Source of the DNA: Clostridia bacterium
GTDB taxonomy: Bacteria > Bacillota > Clostridia > Saccharofermentanales > Saccharofermentanaceae
Length of the DNA stretch: 64,000 nt
Assembly: GCA_016281535.1 (NCBI GenBank)
Contig: JAEEIT010000131.1
Span: 1-64,000 of the forward strand
Reading direction: 5' to 3'
In this document: positions 25,255-35,300 of the stretch, one piece after another
Position numbering within the stretch: the stretch's first letter is position 1
Layout: each line of letters begins with the position of its first letter
Notes under the pieces: model-generated
What the model saw: the letters and a program-made list of their open reading frames with translations, nothing else
Told to the model about the DNA's origin: nothing
The model's database searches: none
Made by a program: the position numbers and the translations under genes

Positions 25255-27372
25255 TTGAGCGGCTGGAAGATCGAACTTGCGAAATCTTCAGGATTCTGTT
25301 TCGGAGTGGAGAATGCAGTGAAGACGGCATACTCTGTTATAAAAGAGAATCCGGACCGAAAGATATATATGCTGGGAGAGATCACCCATAACGAGAACGT
25401 CGTGGGCGATCTTCTTGCGTCCGGGATGCTTCTTGTACATGATCCGAAGGAAGCGGAAGAAGGAAGTCTGGTCCTGATCCGCGCCCATGGTGTGACCCCG
25501 GCCGTGATGGAAGAGCTGAAATCCAGAAATTGTGAGATCATTGACTGTACATGTCCATTCGTGAAGAAGATCCACGATATCGTAAAAGCTGCGGACGAGG
25601 AGGGACATCCTGTTTACATTACGGGTACGAAAGGACATCCGGAAGTGGTGGGGATCTGTGGAGAATGCAGACGTGATGTGACCGTAATCTCCTCGTATGA
25701 CGAGGTCCTGGCGATTCCGCAGATCGAAAAAGATGCTGTTTTCGTCTCGCAAACGACGTTCTCCAGCAAAGAATTCCAAAAAATATGTGAATTTGTGAAG
25801 AAAAAAATTGCAAAAAATCAAATATTTGGTACAATATGTTATACGACTGAAAATAGGCAGAGAGAAACTGCGGATCTGGCAGGCCTTTCCGATGTTATGG
25901 TAGTCATAGGATCGAAGACCAGCTCAAATACAAAGAAACTCTATGACATATGTTCAGATCGTTGTGCGCTGACTTATCTTGTCGGTGGCGCCGAAGATGT
26001 GGAACCATTGCTTCCGGTGTGGAGGGAACGCGAGGTGAAACGGATCGGAGTTACGGCAGGAGCTTCAACGCCGGTGAGTATTATCAGGGAGGTTATCCAA
26101 ACCATGAGTGAAGAGAACGGGGTAAACAACAATCCAGAGTCTAACGACATCAATTTCGGCGATTACGTAGAGAGCATTCCACAGCTCCGAAAGAACGCTA
26201 CAGTGAAGGGAGCTATTACGTCCTATGATGGCGATTTCGTATACGTAGATGTCCATGATAAGTCGGAAGGCCGGATCCCTAAGAGCGAGTTCGAACCTGA
26301 TTTTGACTTCGAGGCGGCAGCAAGCGAGAAGCGTGAGATTGAAGTATACGTAAAGAGCATCCGTAACACGGATATGGGTAAAGAGATCATTCTCAGTAAG
26401 TCCCATGTTGATTTCTCCAAGAACAAGGCAGAGATCGAGGCGGCGTATGAGAACAAGACACCGGTAACGGTAAAGATCACAAGCGTAGTGAAGGATGGCG
26501 TGATTGCGAATTACGGCGGTGTAGATATCTACATCCACAGAACACAGCTTGAGCTCGGTGTCGTAAATGATCTGGAGAGCTATAAGGGCAAGACACTTGA
26601 GATCCTGATCACACAGTTTGATCCGGATAAGAGAAGACTGAGAGTTTCCGGTTCGAGAAGAACACTTCTGAATCAGGAGCGCAAGGCAAAGGCAGAGGAA
26701 GTCTGGAGCACGATCGAGAAGGATAAGGAATACGACGGTGTCGTCAGAAGCCTTACTGACTTCGGTGCTTTCGTAGATATTGGCGGCGTGGATGGTCTGA
26801 TCCATGTTTCCGAGCTTTCCTGGAACCGCATCAAGCATCCGTCCGAGGTCCTGTCTGTCGGTGACGAAGTACACGTATACGTGAAGGATTTCGATCCGGA
26901 GAAGAAGAGGATCTCTCTTGGTTACAAGAAGGCGGAAGACGATCCGTTCTACAACATCGAAGAGCGTATCCCGACAGGTTCTATCGTACGCGGTAAGGTC
27001 GTTCGCATGTTCCAGTTCGGTGCTTTCGTAGAGCTCGAGCCGAATCTTGACGCTCTGTGCCATATCTCCGAGATCTCCAATGTTCGTCTTACTAAGCCGC
27101 AGGAAGTGCTGAAGGAAGGTATGGAAGTCGAGGCTCGTGTTCTCGAAGTAAATGCTGCTTCCAGAAGAATCAGCATCTCTATCAAGCAGGTTAACCCGAT
27201 CGATCCGCAGCCGCAGGATGAAGAACCGGCCGCTGAGGAAGTGAAGGCAGAAGAGCCGGCAGTAGAAGCTCCGGTTGAAGAAGCACCTGTAGAAGCAGTT
27301 GAGGCACCGGTTGAGGAAGCTACTCCGGTAGAAGAGGCTCCTGCTGCTGAGGAGAAGCCGGCGGAAGAGTAA
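25255..27372 (+). CDS. ispH: IspH (HMBPP reductase) fused to four S1 RNA-binding domains
   Basis: The real start is TTG 25255 (AGGCGG about 9 nt upstream), giving 705 aa; the track ORF extends back into cmk in another frame. Residues 1-283 are IspH, the last MEP-pathway enzyme, making IPP and DMAPP with a [4Fe-4S] cluster. The three cluster cysteines are in [23 protein letters not shown] and [17 protein letters not shown] and TKGHPEVVG are also present. From about 305 there are four S1 domains, the third and fourth being the most canonical (DYGV-like [12 protein letters not shown] and [12 protein letters not shown]). An Ala/Glu/Pro/Val-rich tail closes the protein. The fusion is known in Clostridia. 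An internal promoter and start (ATG 26104) may also give a free S1 protein. Confidence 0.95.
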   Translation: MSGWKIELAKSSGFCFGVENAVKTAYSVIKENPDRKIYMLGEITHNENVVGDLLASGMLLVHDPKEAEEGSLVLIRAHGVTPAVMEELKSRNCEIIDCTCPFVKKIHDIVKAADEEGHPVYITGTKGHPEVVGICGECRRDVTVISSYDEVLAIPQIEKDAVFVSQTTFSSKEFQKICEFVKKKIAKNQIFGTICYTTENRQRETADLAGLSDVMVVIGSKTSSNTKKLYDICSDRCALTYLVGGAEDVEPLLPVWREREVKRIGVTAGASTPVSIIREVIQTMSEENGVNNNPESNDINFGDYVESIPQLRKNATVKGAITSYDGDFVYVDVHDKSEGRIPKSEFEPDFDFEAAASEKREIEVYVKSIRNTDMGKEIILSKSHVDFSKNKAEIEAAYENKTPVTVKITSVVKDGVIANYGGVDIYIHRTQLELGVVNDLESYKGKTLEILITQFDPDKRRLRVSGSRRTLLNQERKAKAEEVWSTIEKDKEYDGVVRSLTDFGAFVDIGGVDGLIHVSELSWNRIKHPSEVLSVGDEVHVYVKDFDPEKKRISLGYKKAEDDPFYNIEERIPTGSIVRGKVVRMFQFGAFVELEPNLDALCHISEISNVRLTKPQEVLKEGMEVEARVLEVNAASRRISISIKQVNPIDPQPQDEEPAAEEVKAEEPAVEAPVEEAPVEAVEAPVEEATPVEEAPAAEEKPAEE
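25808..25835 (+). promoter_or_regulatory. Candidate internal promoter inside ispH
   Basis: TTGCAA, a 16-bp spacer and TACAAT lie in an unusually AT-rich patch of the IspH part. A transcript from about 25842 would reach ATG 26104 ([10 protein letters not shown]), which has GGGAGG 11 nt upstream and begins the S1 half. Confidence 0.4.
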
Positions 27373-27413
27373 GTCTTACTTACGGATCCATTAGATTGAT
27401 TGTTTGAATGAAG

Positions 27414-27445
27414 GACAGTCTCACAAATGAGGCTGTCTTTCTTTT
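27414..27445 (+). terminator. Rho-independent terminator of the ileS-ispH operon
   Basis: Stem GACAGTCTCA / TGAGGCTGTC with a CAAA loop, followed by TTTCTTTTG. It sits 41 bp after the ispH-S1 stop. Confidence 0.85.
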
Positions 27446-27479
27446 GTTTTCTGCTTATCTGCTGTTTTCTACAAAAGGA

Positions 27480-27508
27480 TTGTGTAATTATCAAACTTCG
27501 TTTATAAT
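27480..27508 (+). promoter_or_regulatory. Promoter of the surface-protein gene
   Basis: TTGTGT, a 17-bp spacer and TATAAT. The leader of about 83 nt contains a small TTCAG/CTGAA hairpin just before the ribosome-binding site AAAGGA. Confidence 0.6.
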
Positions 27509-27597
27509 TTTAGACGTATCGTTGCACATTTCTGATGTGACAGGGTTGTAGAGGTAATTCTATTCAGTTTTTCTGAAAAGAAGAAAGGATGTGTTTT

Positions 27598-30312
27598 ATG
27601 GGAAAGAAACATGACAAACGAAAAGTTGTGTCGCTTGCGATTGCACTCGCGCTTGTATGTGGCACGTGGATGCCGGTACTTGCCGGTGAAGGAGATGAGC
27701 AGTCGACAGTCGGACCGCAGGTTGTCAGTGGCGATAACGCGGGGACAGCTGTTGTTATCGGTAACATCGATGCAGTAGGAGCAGGAAAGGACGGTCTTAA
27801 TATCGACGCAACAGAGGGGAAGATCGCCAATGTTACTGTTGGAAGTGTCGTAGCAGATTATGATGATGGCATTTCGATCAGTGCTGATGACGGAACGGTG
27901 GGTCTTACTGTTAATGGTGATATTGATTCAAAGTATGGTATTTACTATCAGACTGCAGAGGATTCAACGATCAAAGTCGATGTTAATGGAAGCATCACAG
28001 CAAAAGAAGACTCGCTGCTTATGTCGACTAGTGGAAAGACAAAATCTAATGTAACAGTGAACGGTGATCTTACAGCAGGAGGTAATGCGCTTGATTTAGA
28101 GTCTAGTGGTACAAGTGTTCATAATGTCACGGTAACAGGTGATGTCACTTCTGAAGGTAACGATAACGATGCAATTGGTTTAGACGCGAATGATGAAAGT
28201 GCGATGTCTGTTGATGTGACCGGAAATGTGAGCGGCGTAGGCGGTGGAATTGATGCCAGCTCATATGGTGATAGTAAGATAGATGTTGATGTAACCGGCG
28301 GTGTGAGCGGCGGAGAGTATGGAATTGATGCCGACGCATATGGTGATAGTAAGATAGATGTTGATGTAACCGGCGAGAATGCTAATGTTATTGGTGGAGA
28401 TGCTATCTCGGCTAGTGCCTACGGTAATGCTGAGGTCAACATTACTGTAGAAGGCGATGTGGAAGGAACAGGACGCCGTGTGGCTGAGAAAGAAGACGAA
28501 ATGCCTGAGGATGAAATGCCTGAGGATGAAATGCCTGAGGATGAAGAGGGTACAGGTTTCGATGATGGTATCGGAATAGATGCAGAGGCATATGGTGAAG
28601 GTACTGTGAATGTCACGGTAAGTGGCGATGTTACAGGCAACTTTACCGGTATTCGGGCTGAAGCACGTAGCGTTGAAGACGGTTTTGTTGAACGTCGTGA
28701 CGATGAACCCTTAAGGCTCTTGGCGCGTGCTGTCCCCGATGCTGATGCTCCGGCTGATGACGATGAAGTGGAAGAGGATGAATCGGAAAAGAGTCCTGCC
28801 AGTGTCAATGTGGATGTGTCCGGTGATGTGACCGCAGGTGAACTGGGCGTGAATACCTCTGCAGCCGGTGGTGCTACGATCGATATCCATATCGGAGGCA
28901 ATCTGACAAGTTCTGGTAACGGTATTCAGCTTTATTCTGGTGGAGAAGATGGAGAAGCTTTGAAACCTGCTGAAGAAAGACCGGTGCTTCGTGCGGCTGC
29001 GATTCCGGATGGAGTTCCTGAAGAAGAAGGCGAGCCGGCGAGTGAAGAGGACGAGGATATCTCGGAAGAGGCAGAAGTGCCTTCGTCGATCAATGTCACA
29101 ATCGATGGTGATGTTACGGCAGAGAATTACGGCGTTATTGCAGATCTCGAGGAAGAGGGTTCTACGGCCGATATTCTGATCAATGGTACTCTTTCGGCAG
29201 GTGCTTGCCCGGTTCTGATCGCGAAGGAAGAAGTGGATGCAGAGAGTGGTGTGACTCTGACCGTGTGGAAAATCGTTCCTGGTGAAGATGGAGTTATAGC
29301 AAAGGACTCTTTGCCGGACACAGAGGATGAAGAGGATCTGGTGGAGGATGAGAATTTTGAGAAGTCCATCCAGTACATCATTAAGATGGAACAGCCCGAA
29401 AAGGGTGGTACCCTCTCCATTGATGGTGTGACGACCAGCCACGATCTGGATGTCGCCCATGAGGGAGAAAAAGTTCTTCTGAAAGTTGATCTTGAAGAAG
29501 GGTTCAAAATTACCGGCGCGTTTAACGGCTTGGGTGAGAAAGTTGCCCTGGTTCTTGACGATGATGGAAACTACTATGTGATCGTTCCGAGAGGCGGCGG
29601 AGTGTATCTGTCTGTCACACTTGATCTTGAGTCTTATAAAGTCGTTTTCGAGGATGAAGACGGAAATCCTCTTGAGGAAAAGGAAGTTCCTTATGGTGAA
29701 ACTCCGACATACACCGGACCGAAGCCGACCAAGGAAGAGACAGAAGGATATACCTACGAGTTTGAAGGCTGGAATATCGAACCGAGTCCGGTAACCGGGG
29801 ATATCACGTATAAAGCAGTATTTAATGCAAAAGCAAAGGTTTTCGACCTGACGTTTGATCTGGGTGGCGGCACACTTGATGGAAAGACGGGTACTGTCAC
29901 CATTCAAGCGGAGTATGGTTCCACGATTAAACTCCCCGCACCAACTAAGGATGGTTCAGTATTCGGATATTGGAAGGGTTCTCAGTATGAAGCAGGAGCA
30001 GAATATCTCGTAACCGGTCCACATGCCTTTACCGCCGTATGGGAAAAGGTGAAAGGTGAAGAAGAGAAGGCTCCTGTGGTAGAGCCGGTTCCGGCACCTG
30101 CACCTGCAAAGGAAGAAGCTCCGCAAGCCGAGCCGACGGATACTCCGACGTCAACTCCGACGGCCGCACCTGCATCAACCAATGGCACACCCAAGACCGG
30201 TGATGTCGGACGTGGATATGATATGCTTGGCATGACGCTTATGATCGCTGGTCTGGCAGTTCTTGCTTTCGCGGGCGTAAAGGCACTTCGCCGCAGAGAA
30301 GAAGAGTGCTGA
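27598..30312 (+). CDS. Large acidic repeat-rich cell-surface protein with C-terminal anchor
   Basis: No specific function is recognised; an adhesin or matrix role is likely. ATG 27598 with AAAGGA 8 nt upstream is preferred to 27589 and gives 904 aa. A signal peptide (about 1-30) ends near VLAGEG. Residues 60-540 are built of short repeats such as DVTGDVSGGEYGIDADAYGDSKI, as in beta-helix or stacked-strand folds, interrupted by acidic spacers (EMPEDEMPED and DDDEVEEDE types). Then come a Listeria-Bacteroides/InlB B-type repeat (YKVVFEDEDGNPLEEKEV...FEGWNIEPSPVTGDITYKAVF) and a similar second one, a Pro/Thr/Ala-rich stalk, TPKTGD, a hydrophobic helix and RRREEEC. This end looks like a variant LPxTG sortase signal. 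The DNA is more AT-rich and T-ending in codons than its neighbours. Confidence 0.85.
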   Translation: MGKKHDKRKVVSLAIALALVCGTWMPVLAGEGDEQSTVGPQVVSGDNAGTAVVIGNIDAVGAGKDGLNIDATEGKIANVTVGSVVADYDDGISISADDGTVGLTVNGDIDSKYGIYYQTAEDSTIKVDVNGSITAKEDSLLMSTSGKTKSNVTVNGDLTAGGNALDLESSGTSVHNVTVTGDVTSEGNDNDAIGLDANDESAMSVDVTGNVSGVGGGIDASSYGDSKIDVDVTGGVSGGEYGIDADAYGDSKIDVDVTGENANVIGGDAISASAYGNAEVNITVEGDVEGTGRRVAEKEDEMPEDEMPEDEMPEDEEGTGFDDGIGIDAEAYGEGTVNVTVSGDVTGNFTGIRAEARSVEDGFVERRDDEPLRLLARAVPDADAPADDDEVEEDESEKSPASVNVDVSGDVTAGELGVNTSAAGGATIDIHIGGNLTSSGNGIQLYSGGEDGEALKPAEERPVLRAAAIPDGVPEEEGEPASEEDEDISEEAEVPSSINVTIDGDVTAENYGVIADLEEEGSTADILINGTLSAGACPVLIAKEEVDAESGVTLTVWKIVPGEDGVIAKDSLPDTEDEEDLVEDENFEKSIQYIIKMEQPEKGGTLSIDGVTTSHDLDVAHEGEKVLLKVDLEEGFKITGAFNGLGEKVALVLDDDGNYYVIVPRGGGVYLSVTLDLESYKVVFEDEDGNPLEEKEVPYGETPTYTGPKPTKEETEGYTYEFEGWNIEPSPVTGDITYKAVFNAKAKVFDLTFDLGGGTLDGKTGTVTIQAEYGSTIKLPAPTKDGSVFGYWKGSQYEAGAEYLVTGPHAFTAVWEKVKGEEEKAPVVEPVPAPAPAKEEAPQAEPTDTPTSTPTAAPASTNGTPKTGDVGRGYDMLGMTLMIAGLAVLAFAGVKALRRREEEC
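28246..28375 (+). repeat. 75-bp tandem duplication (25-aa unit) in the surface protein
   Basis: Two copies, beginning at 28246 and 28321, are nearly identical over 55 bp (GGAATTGATGCC...GTAACCGGCG). The differences fall almost only in the AGCTC/GACGC block. This indicates a recent in-frame duplication of one structural repeat. Confidence 0.85.
28498..28542 (+). repeat. Three perfect 15-bp tandem repeats in the surface protein
   Basis: The unit GAAATGCCTGAGGAT (E-M-P-E-D) is present three times without a mismatch, followed by a partial copy. Length change by slippage would stay in frame. Confidence 0.9.
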
Positions 30313-30347
30313 TCACTTGCATAGTAAATCAGTTTAAGTATTGATAT

Positions 30348-30382
30348 GAGGCCGTCTCAAAGTTTTTGAGACGGCCTCTTCC
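30348..30382 (+). terminator. Terminator hairpin after the surface-protein gene
   Basis: A perfect 14-bp stem GAGGCCGTCTCAAA / TTTGAGACGGCCTC with a 3-nt loop. The T tail is short (TTCC), so efficiency is uncertain. Confidence 0.7.
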
Positions 30383-30397
30383 GTATTTGCGATTATA

Positions 30398-30406
30398 TGG
30401 TATAAT
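30398..30406 (+). promoter_or_regulatory. Extended -10 promoter of the Y-family polymerase gene
   Basis: TGGTATAAT, with predicted start near 30413, directly against the LexA-type operator. Confidence 0.6.
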
Positions 30407-30413
30407 GAAAACA

Positions 30414-30427
30414 AGAACACATGTTCG
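30414..30427 (+). promoter_or_regulatory. LexA/DinR (SOS) operator
   Basis: AGAACACATGTTCG contains the perfect palindrome GAAC-ACAT-GTTC. It matches the Gram-positive SOS box core GAAC-N4-GTTC as known from Bacillus subtilis. It covers the predicted transcription start, so bound LexA would block initiation until DNA damage. The ATG at 30421 that opens the track ORF lies inside it. Confidence 0.85.
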
Positions 30428-30459
30428 ATATTGCGCAGGAGGAGAGTTTACGTTTCGAT

Positions 30460-32001
30460 ATGGGCCGGGAAGAACTTGGAGAACAGGCAGAAATGATTAA
30501 AGACAGAGTATACCTTGCTATCGATCTGAAGTCCTTCTATGCCTCGGTGGAGTGTGTCGAGAGAGGACTGGATCCTTTGAACACGAACCTTGTGGTAGCC
30601 GATCCGAGCCGAACAGAGAAGACGATATGTCTGGCTGTTTCGCCGGCTCTGAAGAGTTATGGTATCCCGGGGCGGGCGAGACTCTTCGAGGTCGTACAGC
30701 GTGTCGGAGAAGTAAATCAAGAAAGGCGGTTCCATGCTCCTGGACGGGTATTTAGCGGGAAGAGTTATCTTGATTCGGAATTAAGGAGCGATCCGTCACT
30801 TGAACTGGATTATGTCATTGCGCCTCCTCAGATGTCACACTACATGAATCTCAGTGCCAGGATCTACGGGATCTATCTTAGGTATGTCGCACCTGAAGAT
30901 ATCTTTGCCTATTCGATAGATGAAGTCTTTATAGATGCGACACAGTATTTGAAGCTGTATGGTATGGATGCGCATACTTTCGCCGGCAAACTGATCCGAG
31001 ATGTTCTTTCTGAAACAGGGATCACTGCCACAGCGGGGATCGGCCCGAATATGTTTCTTTGTAAGGTGGCGATGGACATCGTGGCCAAGCATATTCCGGC
31101 AGATGAAGACGGGGTGCGCATCGCTTCTGTCGATGAAGATGAGTTTAAGCGAGATCTATGGAAACATCGGCCGCTGACCGATTTCTGGAGAGTCGGAAGA
31201 GGTATAGCCAGGAAACTTGAGAAGTTCGGCGTGCAGACGATGGGGGATATTGCTCTGATGTCTGCGGATCGGGACAGTATAGGTATTCTTTATCAGCTTT
31301 TCGGGAAGAATGCGGAATTACTGATCGACCATGCATGGGGGATCGAGCCGACCACAATGGCAGATGTGAAAGCCTATAAGCCTAGAAATAACAGCCTCAG
31401 TTCCGGTCAGGTCCTCAAACAGGCGACAGACTATGCACATACACGCCTGATCGTCTGGGAGATGGCAGATACACTAGCGATGGACCTGGTGGCGAAGGGA
31501 CTTACTACGGATCAAGTGGTACTGACGATCGGTTATGATCGGGAGAGTCTTGCGGATGGGAAGTACGATGGAGAAGTGACGATCGATTACTACGGTCGGG
31601 CTGTTCCGAAACATGCTCATGGAACGGTGAATCTGGATAGACACACTTCGTCTTCCAAGGAGATCACGGAAGCCACCATGGATCTGTTCGACCGTATCGG
31701 TGATCCGAATCTTCTGAGCAGGAGAATTACGATCGGAGCCTGTAATGTGATCCGTAAAGAGGATATCCCGGATCAAGCGGCATACAGGCAGATGAGTCTT
31801 GAGGATCTTCTGAAAGATCAGGAGAAGATGGAGCAGGAAGAACGGGAGGAAAAGAAGCTCCAGAAAGAGAAACTTCTGGCAGAAACCATGGTGGGTCTGA
31901 AGAATAAGTTCGGAAAGAATGCCGTGGTCAAGGCGAAGAATCTTAGTGAGGGCGGCACGGCGATGGAACGGAATGGACAGATCGGCGGACATAAGGCATG
32001 A
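30460..32001 (+). CDS. SOS-controlled Y-family DNA polymerase (UvrX/UmuC-like)
   Basis: An error-prone translesion polymerase. The track start at 30421 lies inside the LexA operator. ATG 30460 follows AGGAGGAG with a long 15-nt spacing (513 aa); ATG 30493 (MIKDRVYLAIDLK) is the alternative. The palm motifs are LAIDLKSFYASVECVERG and the catalytic YSIDEVFIDATQY. A helix-hairpin region (FGVQTMGDIALM) and a little-finger domain follow. The C-terminal tail is Lys/Glu-rich and probably helical. It is close to the UvrX/YqjW group paired with YolD proteins in Firmicutes, rather than DinB. The yolD-like gene overlaps its stop as ATGA. It is probably silent until DNA damage. Confidence 0.93.
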   Translation: MGREELGEQAEMIKDRVYLAIDLKSFYASVECVERGLDPLNTNLVVADPSRTEKTICLAVSPALKSYGIPGRARLFEVVQRVGEVNQERRFHAPGRVFSGKSYLDSELRSDPSLELDYVIAPPQMSHYMNLSARIYGIYLRYVAPEDIFAYSIDEVFIDATQYLKLYGMDAHTFAGKLIRDVLSETGITATAGIGPNMFLCKVAMDIVAKHIPADEDGVRIASVDEDEFKRDLWKHRPLTDFWRVGRGIARKLEKFGVQTMGDIALMSADRDSIGILYQLFGKNAELLIDHAWGIEPTTMADVKAYKPRNNSLSSGQVLKQATDYAHTRLIVWEMADTLAMDLVAKGLTTDQVVLTIGYDRESLADGKYDGEVTIDYYGRAVPKHAHGTVNLDRHTSSSKEITEATMDLFDRIGDPNLLSRRITIGACNVIRKEDIPDQAAYRQMSLEDLLKDQEKMEQEEREEKKLQKEKLLAETMVGLKNKFGKNAVVKAKNLSEGGTAMERNGQIGGHKA

Positions 32002-32414
32002 ACGATAAATATGAGAGAATACGAAATATGACGAGACCGCAGTATGCGGATCTTCCCCCTATGCCGATCCGGGATCGGGCGGCCCAGTTTTCTCCTTTCG
32101 CGGCCGTGGTCGGATATGATGATGCCGTGGCGGAAACGGCGAGACTTACGGATGACCGTGTCGAGTTAACCGGTGATGCTGCCTATGAACTGGATCTCTC
32201 GCTGGAGAAACTGCGCTCGCAGATTAGTAAGCGACCGAGTATTAAAGCTGTGTATTTCCTCCCGGACCGAAAGAAAGCGGGCGGCCGCTATGTGGAGAAG
32301 ACCGGACATGTACGAAGGATAGACGAAGTGGAAGGAGTGCTGTTTTTTGCTGATGGCGATAAGGTAGCCATCTCGGAGATCCGAAGTATCTCTTTCTCCG
32401 CGGACGAAGTATAA
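31998..32414 (+). CDS. YolD-like protein, partner of the Y-family polymerase
   Basis: A 138-aa protein of the YolD-like family. The sequence contains RPQYADLPPMPIRDRAAQFSPFAAVVGYDDAV, typical of the family in Clostridia, and a beta-rich second half (GHVRRIDEVEGVLFFADGDKVAISEIRSIS). YolD-like proteins are routinely encoded next to UvrX/YqjW-type polymerases and have been proposed as functional substitutes for UmuD; the activity is not proven. The ATGA overlap with the polymerase gene ensures joint translation under LexA control. Confidence 0.85.
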   Translation: MNDKYERIRNMTRPQYADLPPMPIRDRAAQFSPFAAVVGYDDAVAETARLTDDRVELTGDAAYELDLSLEKLRSQISKRPSIKAVYFLPDRKKAGGRYVEKTGHVRRIDEVEGVLFFADGDKVAISEIRSISFSADEV

Positions 32415-32442
32415 AGAAAAGGTAAAAGATCCGAGATTATTC

Positions 32443-32472
32443 TTGACTGTATTTTGAAGTGTTCTGTACTAT
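32443..32472 (+). promoter_or_regulatory. Promoter of the ABC transporter gene
   Basis: TTGACT, an 18-bp spacer and TACTAT, 40 bp before the ABC transporter ATG. Confidence 0.65.
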
Positions 32473-32511
32473 GGTTTTCGGAAACGAAAAACGAAGTCGA
32501 GGTTTTGTTCA

Positions 32512-35241
32512 ATGCTTCAAATCCAGGAAATATCGAAAGAATACATCACGGGTGAACTGCATCAGACAGCGCTGGATCATGTAAGTCTAAACCTTCGGGA
32601 TAATGAGTTCGTCGCAGTGCTTGGGCCGAGTGGTTCCGGCAAGACGACACTTCTGAACATCATCGGAGGACTTGACCGTTACGACAGTGGTGATCTGGTC
32701 ATCGACGGAGTATCTACGAAAAAATATAAGGACAGGGACTGGGATTCGTATCGGAACCATACCATCGGATTTGTGTTCCAAAGTTATAATCTGATACCGC
32801 ACCAGTCGATTCTTGCGAATGTGGAACTGGCACTGACGATATCGGGCGTTTCCAGAGGCGAAAGAAGAAAACGCGCGAAGGAAGCGCTGGAGAAAGTAGG
32901 TCTCGCTGACCAGCTGCACAAGCGTCCGAACCAGATGTCCGGAGGGCAGATGCAGCGGGTGGCCATCGCCCGCGCCCTGGTAAATGATCCGAAGATCCTT
33001 CTGGCCGATGAGCCGACAGGCGCGCTGGATACAGAAACAAGTCTTGCGGTAATGGAGCTTCTGAAAGAAGTTGCGAAAGACAGACTTGTCGTGATGGTTA
33101 CGCATAATCCAGAACTTGCTGAGACTTATGCGACACGCATCGTGAAGCTTCGTGATGGAAGGATCACGTCCGATTCCGATCCGCTTGAACTGAACGAAGA
33201 ATCCCTCGAAGAACCGAAGCATAAGAATATGGGAAAAGCATCGATGTCCTTCCTGACTGCTTTGTCGTTGAGTTTCAATAATCTAAGGACGAAGAAGGGA
33301 AGAACGATCCTGACTTCGTTTGCCGGGTCAATCGGTATTATCGGTATCGCGCTGATCCTGTCTCTTAGTAATGGTGTAAACAATTACATCGAGAAGGTGC
33401 AGAAAGATACCATGACATCCTATCCGATCCAGATCGAGGCAAAGGCGATGGATATGGCGTCTTTGATTGAAATGGAGAATCGGAATGACGAAAGACGAGA
33501 GAATCTGGAACATGGGCTTGATGGCCTTTATGTGGATAATTCGACATTCGAAAACGCCTCGACGATATCTCTGAATATCAAGCATAATAACCTGACTGAG
33601 TTTAAGAAATATCTTGATGATCCAAACAGTGAGATCCATAAATATGTCGGTGAGAACGGAATCGTCTATTCTTACTATGTACCTTTTACGGTATACTCCT
33701 ACGATCCGGATGGTGAACTGATCAATCTGGATGGAAGTACGCTTGCTGAAGAGCAGAATCGCCGCTCGGGAGGCCGTGGATTCATGTCCGGGCTTCTGGA
33801 TACACCGTCGGTGGAGAATATGTCGGAGATCATGGCCGGCACAGATGGTTCTCTGATCAGTGCAACGGTCAAAGAGAATTATGAGCTGGTTTATGGTGAA
33901 TGGCCGGATACATATGATGAGATCGTGCTTGTGCTGGATCCCAACAACGAAATCAGCGCATTTACACTCTATGAGATGGGATTTCTTCCGAGAGAAGAAT
34001 ACAGAGAGATCATCAGGAAACTTCGGAAATCCGAGATGGTCACATTTGATGTGAAGAAACTGGATTATGATGAAATCATGCAGCACGTTTTCTATCTTAT
34101 TCCTGCCTGTGACTCCTATGTGAAAAAGGAAAGTGGATTCTACAATGAAATCCGTGAAGGGGATAAGGAGTTCTCTTCTGTTCTGGAGAAGGCCATACCG
34201 CTTAAGATCAGCGGTATTATACGCTTGCAGGACGGGGCAGATGTCTCTCCGATTCGCGATGCGATCGGTTATACATGTGAACTGACAGAGTATCTGATCC
34301 ATTACGCGCAGAGCAGTGCGCTTGTTGCCGATCAATTCGCCTCTTCGGACAAAAGTGTCATAAACGGTGCCAGATTCGCTCCGCCGGATGAGGCCGGGAA
34401 AATCGAAGACGCGAGAAACTGGCTCTCGAGATTATCCGTTTCGGAGAAGGCGGATTTCTTCCGTGAGCTGATGGAAGCGTATTCCTCCGGGAATCCGGAT
34501 GGTGACTCACAGATGATCGAGATGACGGACAGCGAACTGGCAGAGATGCTCGACCGTTTCCTTCAGAATACGGATGAGAATCTGGATGAGCAGCTTCTTT
34601 ATATCTACGACAACTATATTTCGGTCGGGACATTCGAAGAGAATATGACGAACTTTGGGTATATCGATCGGGAGACCCCGACGTCCATCAATATCTATGC
34701 GGACAGCTTCGAAGGGAAAGAGGGCATCACATCCTGTATCGACAAATATAATGAGGCGGCAACAGAGGAGGATGCAATCATATATACGGATTACATCGGT
34801 CTTCTCTTGTCTTCTGTTACGAGGATCGTAAATGTGATTTCGTATGTTCTGATCGCATTTGTCGCGGTATCCCTTGTCGTTTCGTCGATTATGATCGGTA
34901 TCATCACGTATATTTCGGTCCTTGAGCGGACGAAAGAGATCGGAATCCTCCGTGCCATAGGTGCCTCGAAGAGGAACATCTCGCAGGTGTTTAATGCGGA
35001 GACTTTCATTATCGGGCTTCTTGCCGGACTGTTCGGCATCGGGATCACGCTGCTTCTTCTGATACCTGGGAATGCGGTGATCAGGAGTGTGGCCGAATCT
35101 TCGGAGGTAAGAGCACAACTCCCTGTCTTAGGAGGGATGTCGCTGGTGGCGTTAAGCGTGATACTGACGCTGATTGCCGGATTCATCCCTTCAAAGAAAG
35201 CGGCGAAGAAGGATCCTGTCGCTGCGTTGCGTACGGAATAA
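32512..35241 (+). CDS. MacB-like ABC transporter, ATPase fused to FtsX-type permease
   Basis: A 909-aa protein. The N-terminal 230 residues are an ABC ATPase with Walker [10 protein letters not shown], signature [15 protein letters not shown], Walker [13 protein letters not shown] and the H-loop VTHNPELA. After a linker, one membrane helix (about 265-290, [16 protein letters not shown]) leads into an extracellular domain of roughly 450 residues. Three C-terminal helices of the FtsX/MacB permease follow ([68 protein letters not shown]). Such proteins export peptides or drive envelope events mechanically; the substrate is unknown. It is a single gene with its own promoter, and no membrane-fusion partner is adjacent. 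Confidence 0.92.
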   Translation: MLQIQEISKEYITGELHQTALDHVSLNLRDNEFVAVLGPSGSGKTTLLNIIGGLDRYDSGDLVIDGVSTKKYKDRDWDSYRNHTIGFVFQSYNLIPHQSILANVELALTISGVSRGERRKRAKEALEKVGLADQLHKRPNQMSGGQMQRVAIARALVNDPKILLADEPTGALDTETSLAVMELLKEVAKDRLVVMVTHNPELAETYATRIVKLRDGRITSDSDPLELNEESLEEPKHKNMGKASMSFLTALSLSFNNLRTKKGRTILTSFAGSIGIIGIALILSLSNGVNNYIEKVQKDTMTSYPIQIEAKAMDMASLIEMENRNDERRENLEHGLDGLYVDNSTFENASTISLNIKHNNLTEFKKYLDDPNSEIHKYVGENGIVYSYYVPFTVYSYDPDGELINLDGSTLAEEQNRRSGGRGFMSGLLDTPSVENMSEIMAGTDGSLISATVKENYELVYGEWPDTYDEIVLVLDPNNEISAFTLYEMGFLPREEYREIIRKLRKSEMVTFDVKKLDYDEIMQHVFYLIPACDSYVKKESGFYNEIREGDKEFSSVLEKAIPLKISGIIRLQDGADVSPIRDAIGYTCELTEYLIHYAQSSALVADQFASSDKSVINGARFAPPDEAGKIEDARNWLSRLSVSEKADFFRELMEAYSSGNPDGDSQMIEMTDSELAEMLDRFLQNTDENLDEQLLYIYDNYISVGTFEENMTNFGYIDRETPTSINIYADSFEGKEGITSCIDKYNEAATEEDAIIYTDYIGLLLSSVTRIVNVISYVLIAFVAVSLVVSSIMIGIITYISVLERTKEIGILRAIGASKRNISQVFNAETFIIGLLAGLFGIGITLLLLIPGNAVIRSVAESSEVRAQLPVLGGMSLVALSVILTLIAGFIPSKKAAKKDPVAALRTE

Positions 35242-35265
35242 AGCCAATCCCGGATTCGGCAATGG

Positions 35266-35300
35266 AAGAGGGCGGCTCGATAGTTCGGGCGGCCCTCTTT
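35266..35300 (+). terminator. Probable terminator after the ABC transporter
   Basis: Stem AAGAGGGC / GCCCTCTT with an internal loop, then TTTGCT. The T run is short. Confidence 0.55.

Noticed and set aside
28498-28542. Short tandem repeats considered as a CRISPR array
   Set aside because: Units are 15 bp, directly adjacent, have no spacers and are in frame inside a coding gene.
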